A stretch of 64,000 nt of DNA from Rhodeus uyekii. Its lineage: Eukaryota > Chordata > Actinopteri > Cypriniformes > Acheilognathidae. Below the pieces are notes generated by a model. It made no database searches. It was given only the letters and a program-made list of their open reading frames with translations, and had not been told where the DNA came from. Where the stretch lies: assembly GCA_037043235.1 (NCBI GenBank), contig JAWRVZ010000077.1, positions 1,454,501 to 1,518,500 of the forward strand, written 5' to 3'. Every line of letters starts with the position of its first letter. The first letter of the stretch is position 1. A program made the translations under genes and the position numbers. Below are positions 13,246 through 26,319 of this stretch, piece by piece.

Positions 13246-14949
13246 GTTTAGATACACCAAAAAAAAAAAATGCTTTAAATGAATGTGTAAATTTATGGTC
13301 CATATACATTTTCATCATATGCACTGTTTATTTTCAAAAACAAAGGAAAATTACATGAGAATCAGCTTTCCTATCCTTACAAATTCTGTTGTGCCCCCCC
13401 ACCCATTAGTTTAGCTATTTTTTGCTACACGTCTCTTCAGACTCACCTTCTCAAACAGTCAAACGTTGAGCCTTACAATCCTCCATAATTACCAGCTTCT
13501 ACCGAATTTATGAAATAAATACCCCAATGCCCCAATTCAACCTCTGCCATTTTTCTGTGACTTTGAAGGCATTTTCGAACAAGACCTGCCTCCGCACCAC
13601 TGATCTGCAACAAGAGGAGTTTTGGCTTCTCCATCTCCGAGTGAGAAAGGTAATCCTGACTCACTGTGAACAGAACGCATCGCTTCTACCTGCCATTCAC
13701 GCCTTGATTAAAGACGCAGGCTCTAACAGAAGAGGATCTGTCTGAATAACTCTCCGTCAAAACCACATCAAGAGTCAAACTCCAGAGTGCCGGAAAACTA
13801 TGACACAGAAAGAACAATGGGAGATTTTTGAGAACCGAACTCCCCGGTGTGTTTCGAAAACATAAACCAAGCGGTAATTAGCTCGGAGCGCCACGGTTAG
13901 CGACTGCGGCTGGTGTTTATTTCAGAAATCTTCTCTCAGTTGACATGAAGGATGCATCGAGCCAAGCATATGGAGTTTGTTTTAGTCTAATCCTCTCCTA
14001 ACGCAGATCTGTTAAGAAAGCGTGAGACATTCAACGCAAGTCAGATTAATATTTATGAAACAACAGAAATCCACCAAAAACACTTCCAGTATCCAACAGC
14101 AAGAGGCTCCGAGAAAATAAATGTGCCTGTCAGGCTAAAGCGGGGCTTTTTGTAGATGCTGGTGCTTGGGAACGGAGTCCGACAACAGTTTTGAAAGGCT
14201 TGATGGAGGGTGGAAGGGAGTAGTACACAACTGTCGACGCACAACATCAACATCCGTGACCTCCACGACTCTTTACCGCCAGGCCAGTCTCTCCCACACA
14301 TTCTTGTCTGTTTACACTCAAGCTCCATTTCAATTATTCAACATATTTATTTATTTATAAGAGCTGTGAAGATGTGAAAAGACCTATATTTGCCTCTCAT
14401 TAATTAGTCCAATTACACAGGCCAAAAACACAGATGTTTACATCAGCACAAACACTGACATAAAGAGCAACATGTCCAGAAAAACACTCCGGGAGGAGCA
14501 GGCATGCAGTTGAAGGTGTGCAATTCATAAAGTGATCATTTATTGAGCTCCTTTTAGCTTATTCTCCAAGTCTACGGACACAGAGGATACTTCAGGAACA
14601 GAGCAATGTGTTGGGGATTAGAACTAAATCTACTGTGTATGACTGCAGTGGATCTACTCGACACGCTCAATGACAATGCCAACATCTCATAATGCTGTGG
14701 AATGAGCACTGAGGTTGCTCTCCAAATCTCCTGCAACTAATTTCTGGCCAAACGCCAAAATAAACAGAGGATAAGAGATGACTGAGTGGGTGAGAATGAG
14801 AGCTAACAGAACACAAACAGAAAAGTGAGGAAGAAAGGGACACTGACACCCCTCATCTTCATCCTTGTCTCAAACGATCTTTCATTCTCTAGCTATTCTT
14901 TTTCTACTGACCTGAAATGCTGTTTATTTCATAATCACGTATTGTTTGT

Positions 14950-15215
14950 TAGTTGGCCAGAGGAGAACTGGTCCCCCAACTGAGCCTGGTTTCTCCCAAG
15001 GTTTTTTTTCTTCTTCACTCTGCCACCTGATGGAGTTTGGGTTCCTTGCCACTGTTACCTCTGGCTTGCTTAGTCGAGGACACTTATTATTCATCAATAT
15101 TGTAGATTGGCCTGCTCTTTTAGAGCTGCTGTACAGCCAAAATAAAATTTGTTGCATTATCTTCCTGTTATCTCTGTAAAGCTGCTTTGAAAATAAATAA
15201 AGTTGAATTGACTTG
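14950..15215 (+). repeat. Cyprinid LINE/SINE 3' tail
   Basis: It has the familiar order TGGCCAGAGGAGAACTGGTC, CAACTGAGCCTGGTTTCTCC, GGAGTTTGGGTTCCTTGCCA, CTCTGGCTTGCTTAG, and a final AAAGCTGCTTTGAAAATAAA followed by TAAAGTTGAATTGACTTG. This repeat is widespread in cyprinid genomes, and the tail style is that of a LINE-dependent retroposon. The copy shows no reverse transcriptase. Confidence 0.75.
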
Positions 15216-15628
15216 ATCCGAAAGAAAAAGGGCACATTGAGGGGGCAGCACTGGGTACTTACATGCACACTTATACTATAGTAATTGTACTATACACATG
15301 TCAAAATGACAAAAAAAGGCTTCATTTGTAGATAGAGAATGAAAAATAAATTCAGAAAGTTGCAAAAATTAATGAATGTAAGTAAAACACATGCATAACA
15401 ACAAACATGGTAAAATCTCCAGATATAGAGGAAGAGGGTGACAAGTAGAGAATTCACAAAATCCTACTTTTGTAGACATCTGGTGAAATCTTCAGTATGC
15501 AAAAGACTCATAAATTAAATACACTAGGTTTAAATGATAAAGTATTTGGAATAAAGTAGTAGCTGTACATAAATCAACAGAAGTCTGTGTTATGTCTCCA
15601 TTAAGAATAAACTTGTATGTTTGTGTAC

Positions 15629-15822
15629 CTCTCCAGCTCATTGATCTTGCGATCCTTGTCGTTCTTCTCATTCTCCATCTCTCTGAGGATTTCCAAGAGC
15701 CGGTCCACCTCAGACTGTGCCTTCCCAGCATCCTCCTTGTAACGCGCCACCTCCTGCTCGAGTGTGGCAATGCGCTCCGATAGCCCCGCATTTTCCTGAG
15801 CCTCAACTGCAACTGACTGAGC
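15629..15822 (-). CDS. erc1: erc1 exon J (194 nt): EVDRLLEILREMENEKNDKD block, phase-2 donor
   Basis: The exon has 64 codons plus two bases (AG). The acceptor is gtctgtacag|GCT and the donor is GAGAG|gtacac. The peptide contains AQSVAVEAQENAGLSER, IATLEQEVARYKEDAGKAQ and SEVDRLLEILREMENEKND, and ends KDRKINELE. The second half is nearly invariant in vertebrates (SEVDRLLEILKEVENEKNDKD); the first 20 residues are variable. The overlapping open frame on this strand is a different, meaningless frame, so the exon is easy to miss. It ends in phase 2. Joining directly to exon K gives AGG (Arg). Joining to the 12-nt candidate microexon gives AGT (Ser) followed by LAS and then Arg. Confidence 0.94.
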
Positions 15823-15837
15823 CTGTACAGACCAAAG

Positions 15838-16045
15838 GTAGAGTTTTAGGGGGCGACCACAACAAAGTCTGGATTTGTTTTAATTCATTTAAAATAATAT
15901 ATAAATACATTTAAATGGCAATACATTCATAAATTAAGATAATACTAGATTTAAAAAAATATATAAAATTAAATTGTATTAAATTTAAATTAAGTTTCAG
16001 GGGGCAACCAAAAAGTCTAGATTTCTATTTAAATGAATAATTATA
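15838..16045. repeat. Local direct duplication next to exon J
   Basis: The segment at 15838-15890 (TTTTAGGGGGCGACCACAAC … AAGTCTGGATTTG) is repeated, diverged, at 15993-16040 (TTTCAGGGGGCAACCAAAAA … GTCTAGATTTC). The spacing is about 155 bp. The first copy lies within 20 bp of the exon J acceptor. Confidence 0.55.
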
Positions 16046-18839
16046 TTAAATTAAATATTAAATCGTCTTTGCAACAAAAAAAAAAAAAACTGTTTGCAAA
16101 CATTAGATCATTTAACCAATCTAAAACCAGTTTTAAAAATGCCCTCCACTGTATTTTGGTTTAGCATGGGTCTGTGCTGAGAAAGGACAAGAAGTCTAGA
16201 GGATGCCCTGACTAGGTCAAGCGTGGCCTTGATACTGTCATGGGTATATGTTTTGAGGTCTCAGACACCCGACTCACACCTGGAAGCTCTGTGTAAGCTC
16301 CCCCATGACATCGAAACCTCATCACAGTGAACACTTAGAAACACAATCATACTGCAGTCATCAAAATAATTAGTGACATTACGGCCATCTAAAGCACATG
16401 GTCAAGAGCCTCCAATAATGAAATGTAAATCAATTAACTTCCCCAGACAATTAAAGTCATCAGCTGTAATGTTTCTTTGATAAAAGTCATCTAAAAGGAC
16501 ACAGGTGTTTTCCTGCAAAAAAAACCCAGATGAAAACACACAAACAGTGCAGGCTTTACAAGATCAGAACACAGGAGCATTGAATCATTTACACCATGAC
16601 TACATGCATGTAAGTGCATGAGTGTACGAACAAAGTCTTAATGCATAGGATATTCAAAGACAGCTTGAAGCTATCCAGAATATGGTTACAAAACAACCAG
16701 GGACAAAAATAAAACAAAATTGAGCAAATGCTCACTGTGTTGTGCTGGTAAAAAAATACAGCAAAGTGTCTGGCCTCTGAGGTCTCTTTAGACTGGCACT
16801 GGGTGAAAGAGGACTGTTCTGGTTTATTGAGGATAATATTTGAAGGTGACGTTTAGACCCTGCTAATTAGCTTTATTAAAGTCTAGGCTTTAGGTTGAGT
16901 AGGTTTCCACTCTGACCGCCAAGAGCTTGTCATGTGTGGACGGACCGGCTGCTGCACACAAATGTGTGTAAGAGGGTAAGTCTGGAAAAGAAACGAAAGT
17001 TTGTATACGAAAACACGATACAGACATGTAATGAGCAATTAGCATCAAGAATATGTCAGGGAAAAGGCGGAGCGCGATAATCTGCAAGTACAAGGCATGT
17101 TCCATGAATACGGTCTGCAACTATTAAATGATGTAAATGATGTAATTATTTATTTTCTTTCTCAACACATAGTCAGTAAAAGGAGGTGCTTAAACGTCAG
17201 AAAATGGTAACAAAAATATATAACTAAAAATTAAATATAATTTGAGCTGTTATTTTCTATTCATTTTTTGTACATGGAGGTTTACAAATTTTCCAACCCA
17301 GTTCCTCAAAATACAGCAATAATGAGCTCAAAAAGAAAATAAGTAACAGTAGTTTCCAAAAACTACATTTTATAAAATAAATAAAAATAATACAAGTAAA
17401 TTAAATCAAATTAAAAACAATAATTAGGACCAAATACTGGTTTGCAGTGATTGATATAAATATTTATGATATATATTACTTACTTGTAGATTGTCAAAAC
17501 ATTGACTTTGTTGCATGAATTTAATTGTTAAATAGATTTTTATTCTCAGATAAATAAAAAAATATGACGTTATTAAAATGTTTTAAGGCTAATTTAAATT
17601 ATATAAGATAGCAGATAGCAGTCAAAACATGATATTTTAGGCCAATCGAAGGATAATCCAAGTCCGAATCAAAGTATACGTATTATTGATGATGACTGTT
17701 CACGGTTCATGTGTTCTGGGACTACTGACAAAAATGTTCAAAATACGGACAACGATGAAAAAAAGTCACAGCGAGACAAACAGACTGGGTAGGAAATAAC
17801 TAGCGTGTGTATAGTTATTAGTGGGCTGTAAGGGACGCTGTGTCTGCTTGTAAGCTCCATGCAGCGTGTTGGTATTGGAACACCAGAGCGGTCGATCCAT
17901 ACGGCACCATCTTTCAGAGGAACAGCCAGTGTCCCAGCATTAAACAAGGGATTGTGGGAAATGCGGTTTAATAATGTTGTTTAATAATGTGTTTGTCTTT
18001 GTGCCTATTTGGCTGGGCAAAATAAGATCGCTGTGTGAAAACAGCTCACATTTGCAGTGTGTTTTTATGCATTTATGCTGACTTTCTTGACCTATAAATG
18101 TTCTTGCAAGAAAACATCTCGTTGCTGAATGATATAAATGTGCATGTGTGCGTAGCAGGGGATTTAAAAGAGTTTTGATGTGCCTCAATATGAAGTCGTT
18201 GAGGAAGTGCATTGTGGGACTCTTGGCTGGTTTGTGTAATGTAGACTGTTGGATGTCTTAGTGGCGTGTCTGTTCTCATCTCATGAGCCTCGCTGACACC
18301 TTAATCCATGTACACTCCTGGCGGTCACGCGGGGACAGTCGAGTCCTCCGCCCCTTTTCTGTCTCATCCAATCACAGCAGACGCCCACCGAGCTGTCAGC
18401 GGGTTTTCACTTCCACTGCTTTTATACGAGACCCTGTGCGAACACAGACGCACACATGCTGCCAGAGATTTCATTACTCTTGGAATGGACGATGGGACCC
18501 AGATCCTCTCATCAGGCCACACGAAGAGCTCTGAATGTGCGTACGAAGGTGATTGGTTCATACGAGAGATCGACATCATCATCCAGAACTAAATGTACTT
18601 TCACAGATTTCACAGCAGTCTGAAAAACTAACAGCCACAATTGCACAGAAGCACTCAGACTACGAACATCAAAGATTTTTTAAAGGATATTCAACTCAAA
18701 TTTAAAGCTGTCATCATTTATTCAATCATGTTGTACCATTACTTTCTTTAGTAAAACTCAAAAGGAGACATTTTGAAGAGTGTTCATGCTGCTCTTTTCC
18801 AACAAATTTCAGTCTACATTCTATCAAGTTGCCTAAAAA

Positions 18840-19221
18840 CACCATAACGTAACCATAACGTAACATAACCGTCATTCGGATGAGACGATAAACCGAGGTC
18901 CTGACTCTCTGTGGTCATTAAAAATCCCAGGATGTCTTTCGCAAGAGTAGGGGTGTAACCCCGGCATTCTGGCCAAATATGTCCATCATGGCTTCCTAAC
19001 CATCCCCTTTCTCTGATTGGCTGCATCATCACTCTGTCTCCTCTTCACCAATAAAGCTAGTTTGTGGTGTGCGTTCTGGCGCAATATGGCTGCCGTCGCA
19101 TCATCCAGGTGGATGCTGCACTCTAGTGGCGGTTGAGGAGATTCCCCCTTCCATGTAAAGCGACTTTGAGAGACTTTGATAAAGCGCTATATAAATGTAA
19201 TGAATTATTATTATTATTATA
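18840..19221 (+). mobile_element. SINE-like retroposon with GCGCTATATAAAT tail
   Basis: It contains ATTCGGATGAGACGATAAAC, CGAGGTCCTGACTCTCTGTG, GTCATTAAAAATCCCAGGAT and GTAGGGGTGTAACCCCGGCA. It ends with AAAGCGCTATATAAATGTAA followed by (TTA)n. The 3' tail with a short tandem repeat is typical of SINEs mobilised by CR1/L2-clade LINEs. A second, inverted piece of the same family lies at 47082-47225. The 5' boundary is approximate. Confidence 0.75.
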
Positions 19222-19443
19222 ACAGTGCTCCATGAATCATGAAATCTACGTCAAGACTTCGGAAATAAGGACAGACTGAAAAAGTTTGTATTAATTGAAA
19301 TTCAAATCATCTTCCCCTTAATAGCTCCCAAATCTCATTCTATCATTAGCATACTCATGTTCAGAGCACCAAGACGACAGTTACACAAAACGCCACTGGA
19401 GTTACATTTTTTGCTTAGGGAGGTAAAAACACTACTTCTAATA

Positions 19444-19675
19444 TGTGACGAGCTGGACGAGGCTGAGAGCCGTGAGAATGGCGCGAGTGACTGATAATGA
19501 GCGATGCCTACGCACTGCAATAGCCTCGTCTTTCACAAAGGAGATACGGAAGTATAGAAGGAGGGCCAAGCCTGGTTCTCTCCCGTCGCTCCTCCTTTGC
19601 TTCCGTAGCTCATCCGTAAGCAGTATCATGTATCTGCATTCATGTGCATCTCACGGCCTCGGCCTGCTCGCCACA
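19444..19675. mobile_element. Compact element with TAATA duplications (solo LTR-like or TIR element)
   Basis: It is 232 bp, starts TGTGACGAGCTGGACGAGGC and ends GCCTCGGCCTGCTCGCCACA. It is flanked by the same 5 bp, TAATA, on both sides (19439-19443 and 19676-19680). TG…CA ends with a 5-bp duplication suggest an LTR. However, the two ends are also inverted copies of each other over about 20 bp, which is more like a DNA transposon. I cannot assign a superfamily. Confidence 0.65.
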
Positions 19676-20270
19676 TAATACTACTCCTAAAAACAATGGT
19701 ATTAGTAATCATTATCATCAAATGCTAAAAAAAATGTTAAATGCTAAAATTAATACTGGTTTGGAACGACAAGACGGCAAGCAAATGATGACAAATGCTC
19801 ATGAACTACCTCTTTAATAAAAATACCCAAACACTAAAAAGGATTGAGGAGTTTAAAAATGTAGCGTTTGTAGAGGCACATGCACACCATGCTGACACAG
19901 CTCAATGCGACACATATCAGCTTACGGACATGGCACTAAATCCAAGCTCTGCTGCGGAGCAGCGTCAAAGCACAACACCATCACTCTCAAGCTTTAGATA
20001 AGAAAAGATCTCATGCAAGCAAATCTCAGAACACTCAGAGACTCCACCAGCTCCCTAACATATCCTCTCTATCTCACATACACACAAAACTAAACTTGAG
20101 ATAAGCCTCGAGCTCATGCAAGCAAAGCTCCACTCACACATTTATTAGTCACACACACAAACACACACATACACATACAGAGACACTGGCACTGCTAGGG
20201 GAGGCTTTTCACACCAAGATGCACTTACAAGATTGAAGGGATGGCCTGACATGAGCTCAGAACACTTTCG

Positions 20271-20414
<144 letters not shown>

Positions 20415-22053
20415 AACAGAGGGGTTGGGGCTGAAACAGAATTGGGTGATATGCAAAAAGCCATGACTAAATATTTTTTAGGAAAAACGTGAGAAATATC
20501 TGGTCTGAAAAAAAGGGAGGCGAGGATGACAAAGAGGCAAGATCAGGAGAGAAAAGAGAGATGGGATGAAAACACATGGCAATGAGGAGAGAAGTAACAG
20601 ACATGCTTGGAGTATGAAGTGGTGTCATGAGCTACAAACAGCTAAACTCTACAAAAATAGTTTAGATCATTGGGAATAGGGCCGTATGATATATCAAAAT
20701 ATATTTATATGCTACATATAAATAAATATATATGATACAGTGTTTTTCAGTATCTCAGAGCATCTTGGTTCATTTACTGTAAATCAAGCCACTCTGAGAC
20801 ATTGACAAAACATTTTTATGTGTAAATGTAAATTAACAGTGCTGAACTTCCATCTGAAACACGCAGTGCATATTTATTTGCTGAAAAACTGGAAAAATAA
20901 AAGCTTGACAGTTTAACATTAAGAAATGAAGAAATAACAGGCCCATTTGGACGGGACTAGTTTTCTAAAAAAACGTTTAATTTACAATTCTCATCATTCG
21001 ATGCCTGTGATTTTACGTGCAGGACTAACATTTATTGCAGAGGTGGGAGTGTGTGTTCTCTCGATCAGAAAGTCATCTGCTATGCTTGGCTGCATCACAT
21101 ATGATGTATATGTTTTTAATAGGGCTTAGATATTATTGTAATATTACAGTGTGCTTTAAAATAAAATAGAATAAAAAGTAATTCAGCTTTTTGAAATTAT
21201 TTGCATGTAGATACACTCATCCAAATCATTCTAGAATTAAAATAAAAGTTTCATAACACAATACATATTATTTATTTATTTTTACAGTTTAAGAGTTGAA
21301 GGTTTAAGTGCAAAACTGCAGATAAACTGTCTACAACCTTAAATTGGATTTTACGTTCCTACAAGTAAAAGTGCTTCATCAGAGATTTCTGTAGCGTGCA
21401 GACGCCCTAAGAAATAAAAAATTCAATAAACAGGTCTCCGAAAATTAAGACAGCTGTCTAGCTAGACAAACATTTAGGTATCAAAATGATGATACCACAT
21501 CCTGACTAGAACTTAATTCAGCATTATATATTATCAATATATAAATCTACTATAAATAAGCTAATTTCATTTACTACTTAATTCACACAGATTCACACAG
21601 ATTCACACAGTCTCAGTAAGTGCTCTGCACATTAGATTAGCAAAATGCTAACAATCAACTCTGAACATTTTTTGAATATCTTTTTCACTTGCATTTGAGT
21701 GACTATTGAAATAAGTGCTCTGTTGAAGTGTTTAAACTCAGTCAAGCACAATATTCTAATTCATTTATAATGCAGTCGTTTAAGGTAGCGGCCTTTGTTG
21801 ACCATAGACGGCAAGGCTGCTAGCTAGGGTCTGAAATATCTTCCCTCTTGCACTCGACAGAAAAACTCTACAGGTAAAGTGCACTTGAGCAAACATTCAG
21901 CTCACTGTCATTGTTTTTAAGTGTTGTCAGAGTAGCGCTAACAGCGTGCCAGTCACCGTAATGGCTTGTTACACGCTCCTGGCTGCTTAGCTGACGAGAC
22001 CCGCTGCATTTGCTAGCTGTGACGCTTCAATTCCCTCCAAGTGTCTGGCTCAC

Positions 22054-22194
22054 CTTCTTGAGCTGACTCTCAAGTTTGGTGCATTCCTCTTTCTTCTGCT
22101 CAAGAGCGATTTCGAGACTCTTCAGCTTGGAGTCCTTCTTCAGTCCAGAGGAGGCCAGGGACGAGGCGTGCTCCTTCAGGTCCAATACAGAGGC
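22054..22194 (-). CDS. erc1: erc1 exon I (141 nt): ASVLDLKEHASSLAS…ESQLKK
   Basis: The exon has 47 codons. The acceptor is ccctcag|GCC and the donor is AAG|gtgagc. It encodes ASVLDLKEHASSLASSG, LKKDSKLKSLEIALEQKK and EECTKLESQLKK. The core LDLKEHASSLAS.GLK.DSKLKSLEIA is a hallmark shared by ERC1 and ERC2, and the ALEQKKEEC form is the ERC1 type. The ASSLASSGL stretch is the least charged segment of the rod and could mark a flexible point between coiled coils. Both ends are phase 0. The upstream intron side has a proper pyrimidine tract that includes cgttcccctctccctcag. Confidence 0.96.
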
Positions 22195-23779
22195 CTGAGG
22201 GAGAGGGGAACGGAAGGTTAAATCAAAGAGCACTTATCGAACAATCTACCTCGGAATGAAGACGATCAGTTTTGGGGGGAGAGAAAAAAAAGCTAATGAG
22301 AAGCAGAAGGGACTTTGCTAACGTCAAGCTACAGTCCCTGATTGCACTGAAACAACCTGAGCACAAACACATGTAAATATGCAGATCAGAACCACAGCCA
22401 GCCGTTTCTAGCCAATTTCAACAGCAGGAAGCATGAAGAGCCAAGACAAATTGCCATGTGACAGTTTTTTCTATTGGAGAAACACACATTTGTATACAAA
22501 CACGCAATCAAAAGGATTAAATTAAACCTTCAGTGTAACAGTGTAATGAACGAAGATTGGAGCTTTCCAGCATACAAAAGGTTGCAAAAACATCCTAAAA
22601 GTGCCTTATATGTTTCTTATGGTATATTCTGAATCTTCTGAGGTCATGCATTAGTTATGAATGAGAAAAAGACCAAACTTTGACCTGCAATTCACTATAA
22701 ATCTTGACATTTTCAATCATGAGTTCATTAGATCCCGCTTTCAAGTTCAACTCACGGATTCACTTGAGTGTAAGAATATCAGAAAATAGTAACTACAATT
22801 TCAGTCTATTTCTCACACAAAGCAATCACATGGATTCAGAAGGTCTCTGAATATGTAGTTCTATAAGTTATACGGAGCAATTTACGATATTTTTATGATG
22901 TTTCCACATTGCTTTTTTAAAGGAGGAAAGCTCAAACCTCGGGTGAACTGTTCCTTTAACAGCACGTGGTTTTATGAGAAATAACGTGATAAAATATGAA
23001 ACGAGAACGATTTTGTGTAACAGCAGCGGTTACATCTCAATAGTAATATCACAAATATTGTGTGCCATTATGTACAGCGCCCTGCACATATGCAGTAGAT
23101 CAGCTCTGTGTTTTTTTTAAGCCGAGTCTGCAGCCCTCCATCCATGAGGCCTTTCCTGCCGTTTCCGCTTTCAGCCGGAGAGCCCCACAATTTCACACTC
23201 GACTGGAGTCCGTGGACCAAAATACACACTTAATGTTCATACTGCCGCCCCGCATTCTCTCGCGTTGGTAAAGAAAACAGGAGAGGGGAATGATGGGATG
23301 TGCTGGACTCCACACTTTATGATTAGAGTGCGGGAGGGGAGGCCGAAAGAGCTCAGAACGAAGAGGTCACTGTTCAACAACACAATGCAGGACAAAGAAG
23401 AAGAGGGAAATAACAGGATGCAGAGCGATGGGAGGTTGTGATCCAAGGACACTGACGGTCTGAGCGTTACATACAGCAAATGGACATGGCTGGATCCGAT
23501 GATTTCTGGGGCATATTTCGACCCAAAAGCAAAAGAAATAACATAAAAACATATTTTACAACAACAAATGTAAGCACACTTTTACGATTAATTAGGTGTT
23601 TTATCACAATGTACGTTCAATAAAAAAGAGAGAAGATATATTTAAAAAAGTACCATTTTAAAACGATTTATGAGTAGATCATGCATATGACCTTTTCTCA
23701 ATCAACATGAAGATTTAAGTAAAGATTTTTACAAATGTACATTGCCATTCAATGTTTTATGTTTAATTCTCTTATGCTC

Positions 23780-24060
23780 ACCAAGTCTGCATTCATTTGA
23801 TCCAAAATACTGGAAAAACTATAATATTGTGAAATATTTTTACAATTTAAAACAGCTGCTTTCTATGTGCATATACTGTAGTGTCATTTTAATCCTGTGA
23901 CGCAAAGCTGAATTTTCAGCATCATTACTACGGTCTTCAGTGTCACATGATCCTCCAGAAATCATTCTGATATGATGATTTGCTGCTCAAGAAACATGTG
24001 TTGTTATTGTCAATGTGACAAACAGCTGTGGTGCTTAATTTTGAAACCATGATGCATATA
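23780..24060 (-). repeat. Dispersed teleost repeat, family 1, copy b
   Basis: In reverse complement it shows GGATCATGTGACACTGAAGA, then ATGCTGAAAATTCAGCTTTG, then TTTTGGATCAAATGAATGC and a TGGTGAGCATAAGAG end. The motif order is the same as in the copies at 6985 and 35430. Confidence 0.7.
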
Positions 24061-24636
24061 TTTTTTCAGGGTTCTTTAATGAATAGCATCTGCTAAAAGA
24101 ATAAATGTAAGTGAATAGAAAGTTCAAAAGAACATCATTTATTTGAAAAAAGGACTACCATTAACAGTTTTTACTACTACTTTTGATCAACTGTAATGGG
24201 CAGCACTTCGACATACTGTAGAGTGCTCCATAAATAAAGGCAAAAAGCAACAAAAAATAAATCATAAATCAAATAAAACAGTAAAAAAAAAAGTGAAATG
24301 TGGTTAATTGTCAAAAAAATATAGTTATTTCTCTTTTTGAGTTTGCTCTGAAATGTGACTTGGGCAAGATTTCAGGAGAATTTCTATGGATTTTTGGAAG
24401 CAAAGAGAAATGGAAAGGGAAAAAGAAAGATACAGATGAGAGGAAGAAGCTACGGGGGTGAGACAGGAAGTGGTTTAGTGGTGGGGATGTGCATTGCCCA
24501 TGTTCTAGATGCAGACAGCGGAGAGGTATGCGGAGATCACAGCAAACAAGAATAACCTGAATAATAAAACAGCCACCGACACAAAGCTGCGGGAAAGCTG
24601 GTGTACGTGTGCACGGTAAACACCATCATTAGACGG

Positions 24637-25335
24637 ATGGTTCAACCAAAAATGTACATTCGGTCATCACTTACTCGCCCTCATGTTGGTCCAGAGCCAT
24701 ATGACTGTTTTTCTCCCATGGAACACATATGGAGAATTTTTGAATAATGTACTGTTCACTCTTTCCATGCATTTACAATGAATGGGATCTGAATCTTTCA
24801 TGCTTCAAAAAAGACAAAAAAGCACTATGAAAGCACCATAAAAGTTATAAAGTAGTCTTATGACCTGAACGCTATATGCCAAATCTTCAGAAGCATATAA
24901 AGTCAAAATTGAAGTCCTTATTCTGAATCTAGTGAGCATTTATTAATTATAACCGAGACAGCGAGTTGAAGTTGAAAATTTTGGATTCATTCAGACCACT
25001 TTTGTGAAATGGTTGTATTCAATGTATTTAATCGAAATGAAAAAACGCAAATAAAATTAAACTTAAAATCTTAAAAAGTAAAAAGGCAAGAAATATTACA
25101 TTAATGACAATTTAAGAAATACAATTTTACGTTTTAAAAGCTTTAAAATTATGCAAAACATTGAAACAATCCTGTATGAACCAATTTTATGGTGCATTCA
25201 TGTCCTTTACAAAGCTTCTGTGACCGATACATTTTTTGTTTTTTATTTCTCCTTTTCTGATTCACAAAATGAAAAAAAGTCATACAGGTTTGGAATGACA
25301 TACGGGTGAGTAAACAATGATACTTTTATACTGAC
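24637..25335. mobile_element. MITE-like element with 'GGTTCA(C)CC' and 'GGGTGAGTAAA' ends
   Basis: The left end reads GGTTCAACCAAAAATGTACA, then TCATCACTTACTCGCCCTCA. The right end reads TTGGAATGACATACGGGTGA followed by GTAAACAATGATA. These are the conserved ends of a very abundant cyprinid MITE family. The left and right ends are some 600 bp apart, so the interior is either a longer family member or contains other inserted sequence. Confidence 0.6.
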
Positions 25336-26319
25336 GGTAAAGAGCATTGGAGAGATGCCATCCAAAACACAAGAAAGTACAAAGGAATAAAAAAGGAACA
25401 AAAAACCCCAACAACTGAACAACAGAGCAGAGTTGAAGACAGAAAGAGAAATGAGCAGTTGCTCTCTGGGATGGGCCGTTCCCTAACATTTAGAATCCTT
25501 CATTTATCTTCTTGTCATACAGGCACACACACACAGGACTGACAGTGCTGTGGGTCCAGCTTGTCTACGGCTCCTCTGGGGTTGTGTGGATGGCTGTGGA
25601 ATCACTGACTATCAAGCCTGAGCACCTTATCCAATATTACAATCAAAAAGAAGTTGCTTCTAATGCTGTCTGGGATCTGCTTTGACCTCTTTAAACCACT
25701 CCTGATATGTTACAGAGGATTACTGCGTTATTAATGCAAAACCACCATCTGAAGTAATTGTATTATGAATGTGAATTTCAGCTGGATTGATGGTCAACCT
25801 GTAACATGACTGGTTTATCATACACAAACATTTTACAGAAAAATAAAATAATAGTTTAACAATGATATGTATGCATATTGGAAGAATTACAGTTTTCCTG
25901 ATTTTGTTAAGGATTTAGTTGCCCATACAGGCGGCCATGATTCATGGCTACAATATTTACACTGCAAACACAAACTTCTATTCACAAATATGCAACCAGA
26001 TCAAACAAATGTCAAAGTATGTTTGCAGGATGAAATTACCAGTGTTTACATGGAAACTAATGATCTGATTGTAACCACATTCTAATCTGATCGAGAGGAC
26101 ATGTAAACACTTAATCAGATTGAAAACCAAAACTAGAAATTACTGCACATGATCTGATATGATATGATAAGTGGAATGAGCTGATGTTGCTGAATGAAGT
26201 GTAATAAATGGCTGTGGTGTCATTCTGAAATTCTCTTTCCACTCAACATCTGTGAAGTGGAGCAGGACAACGTCTAATCAGTCCTTGTTTTGGGAGCAGG
26301 AAGTGGCATTTGATAAATA

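Noticed and set aside
15492..15812. 106-residue open frame over exon J
   Set aside because: Wrong frame of a real exon; the correct frame gives the conserved EVDRLLEIL…ENEKNDKD block.
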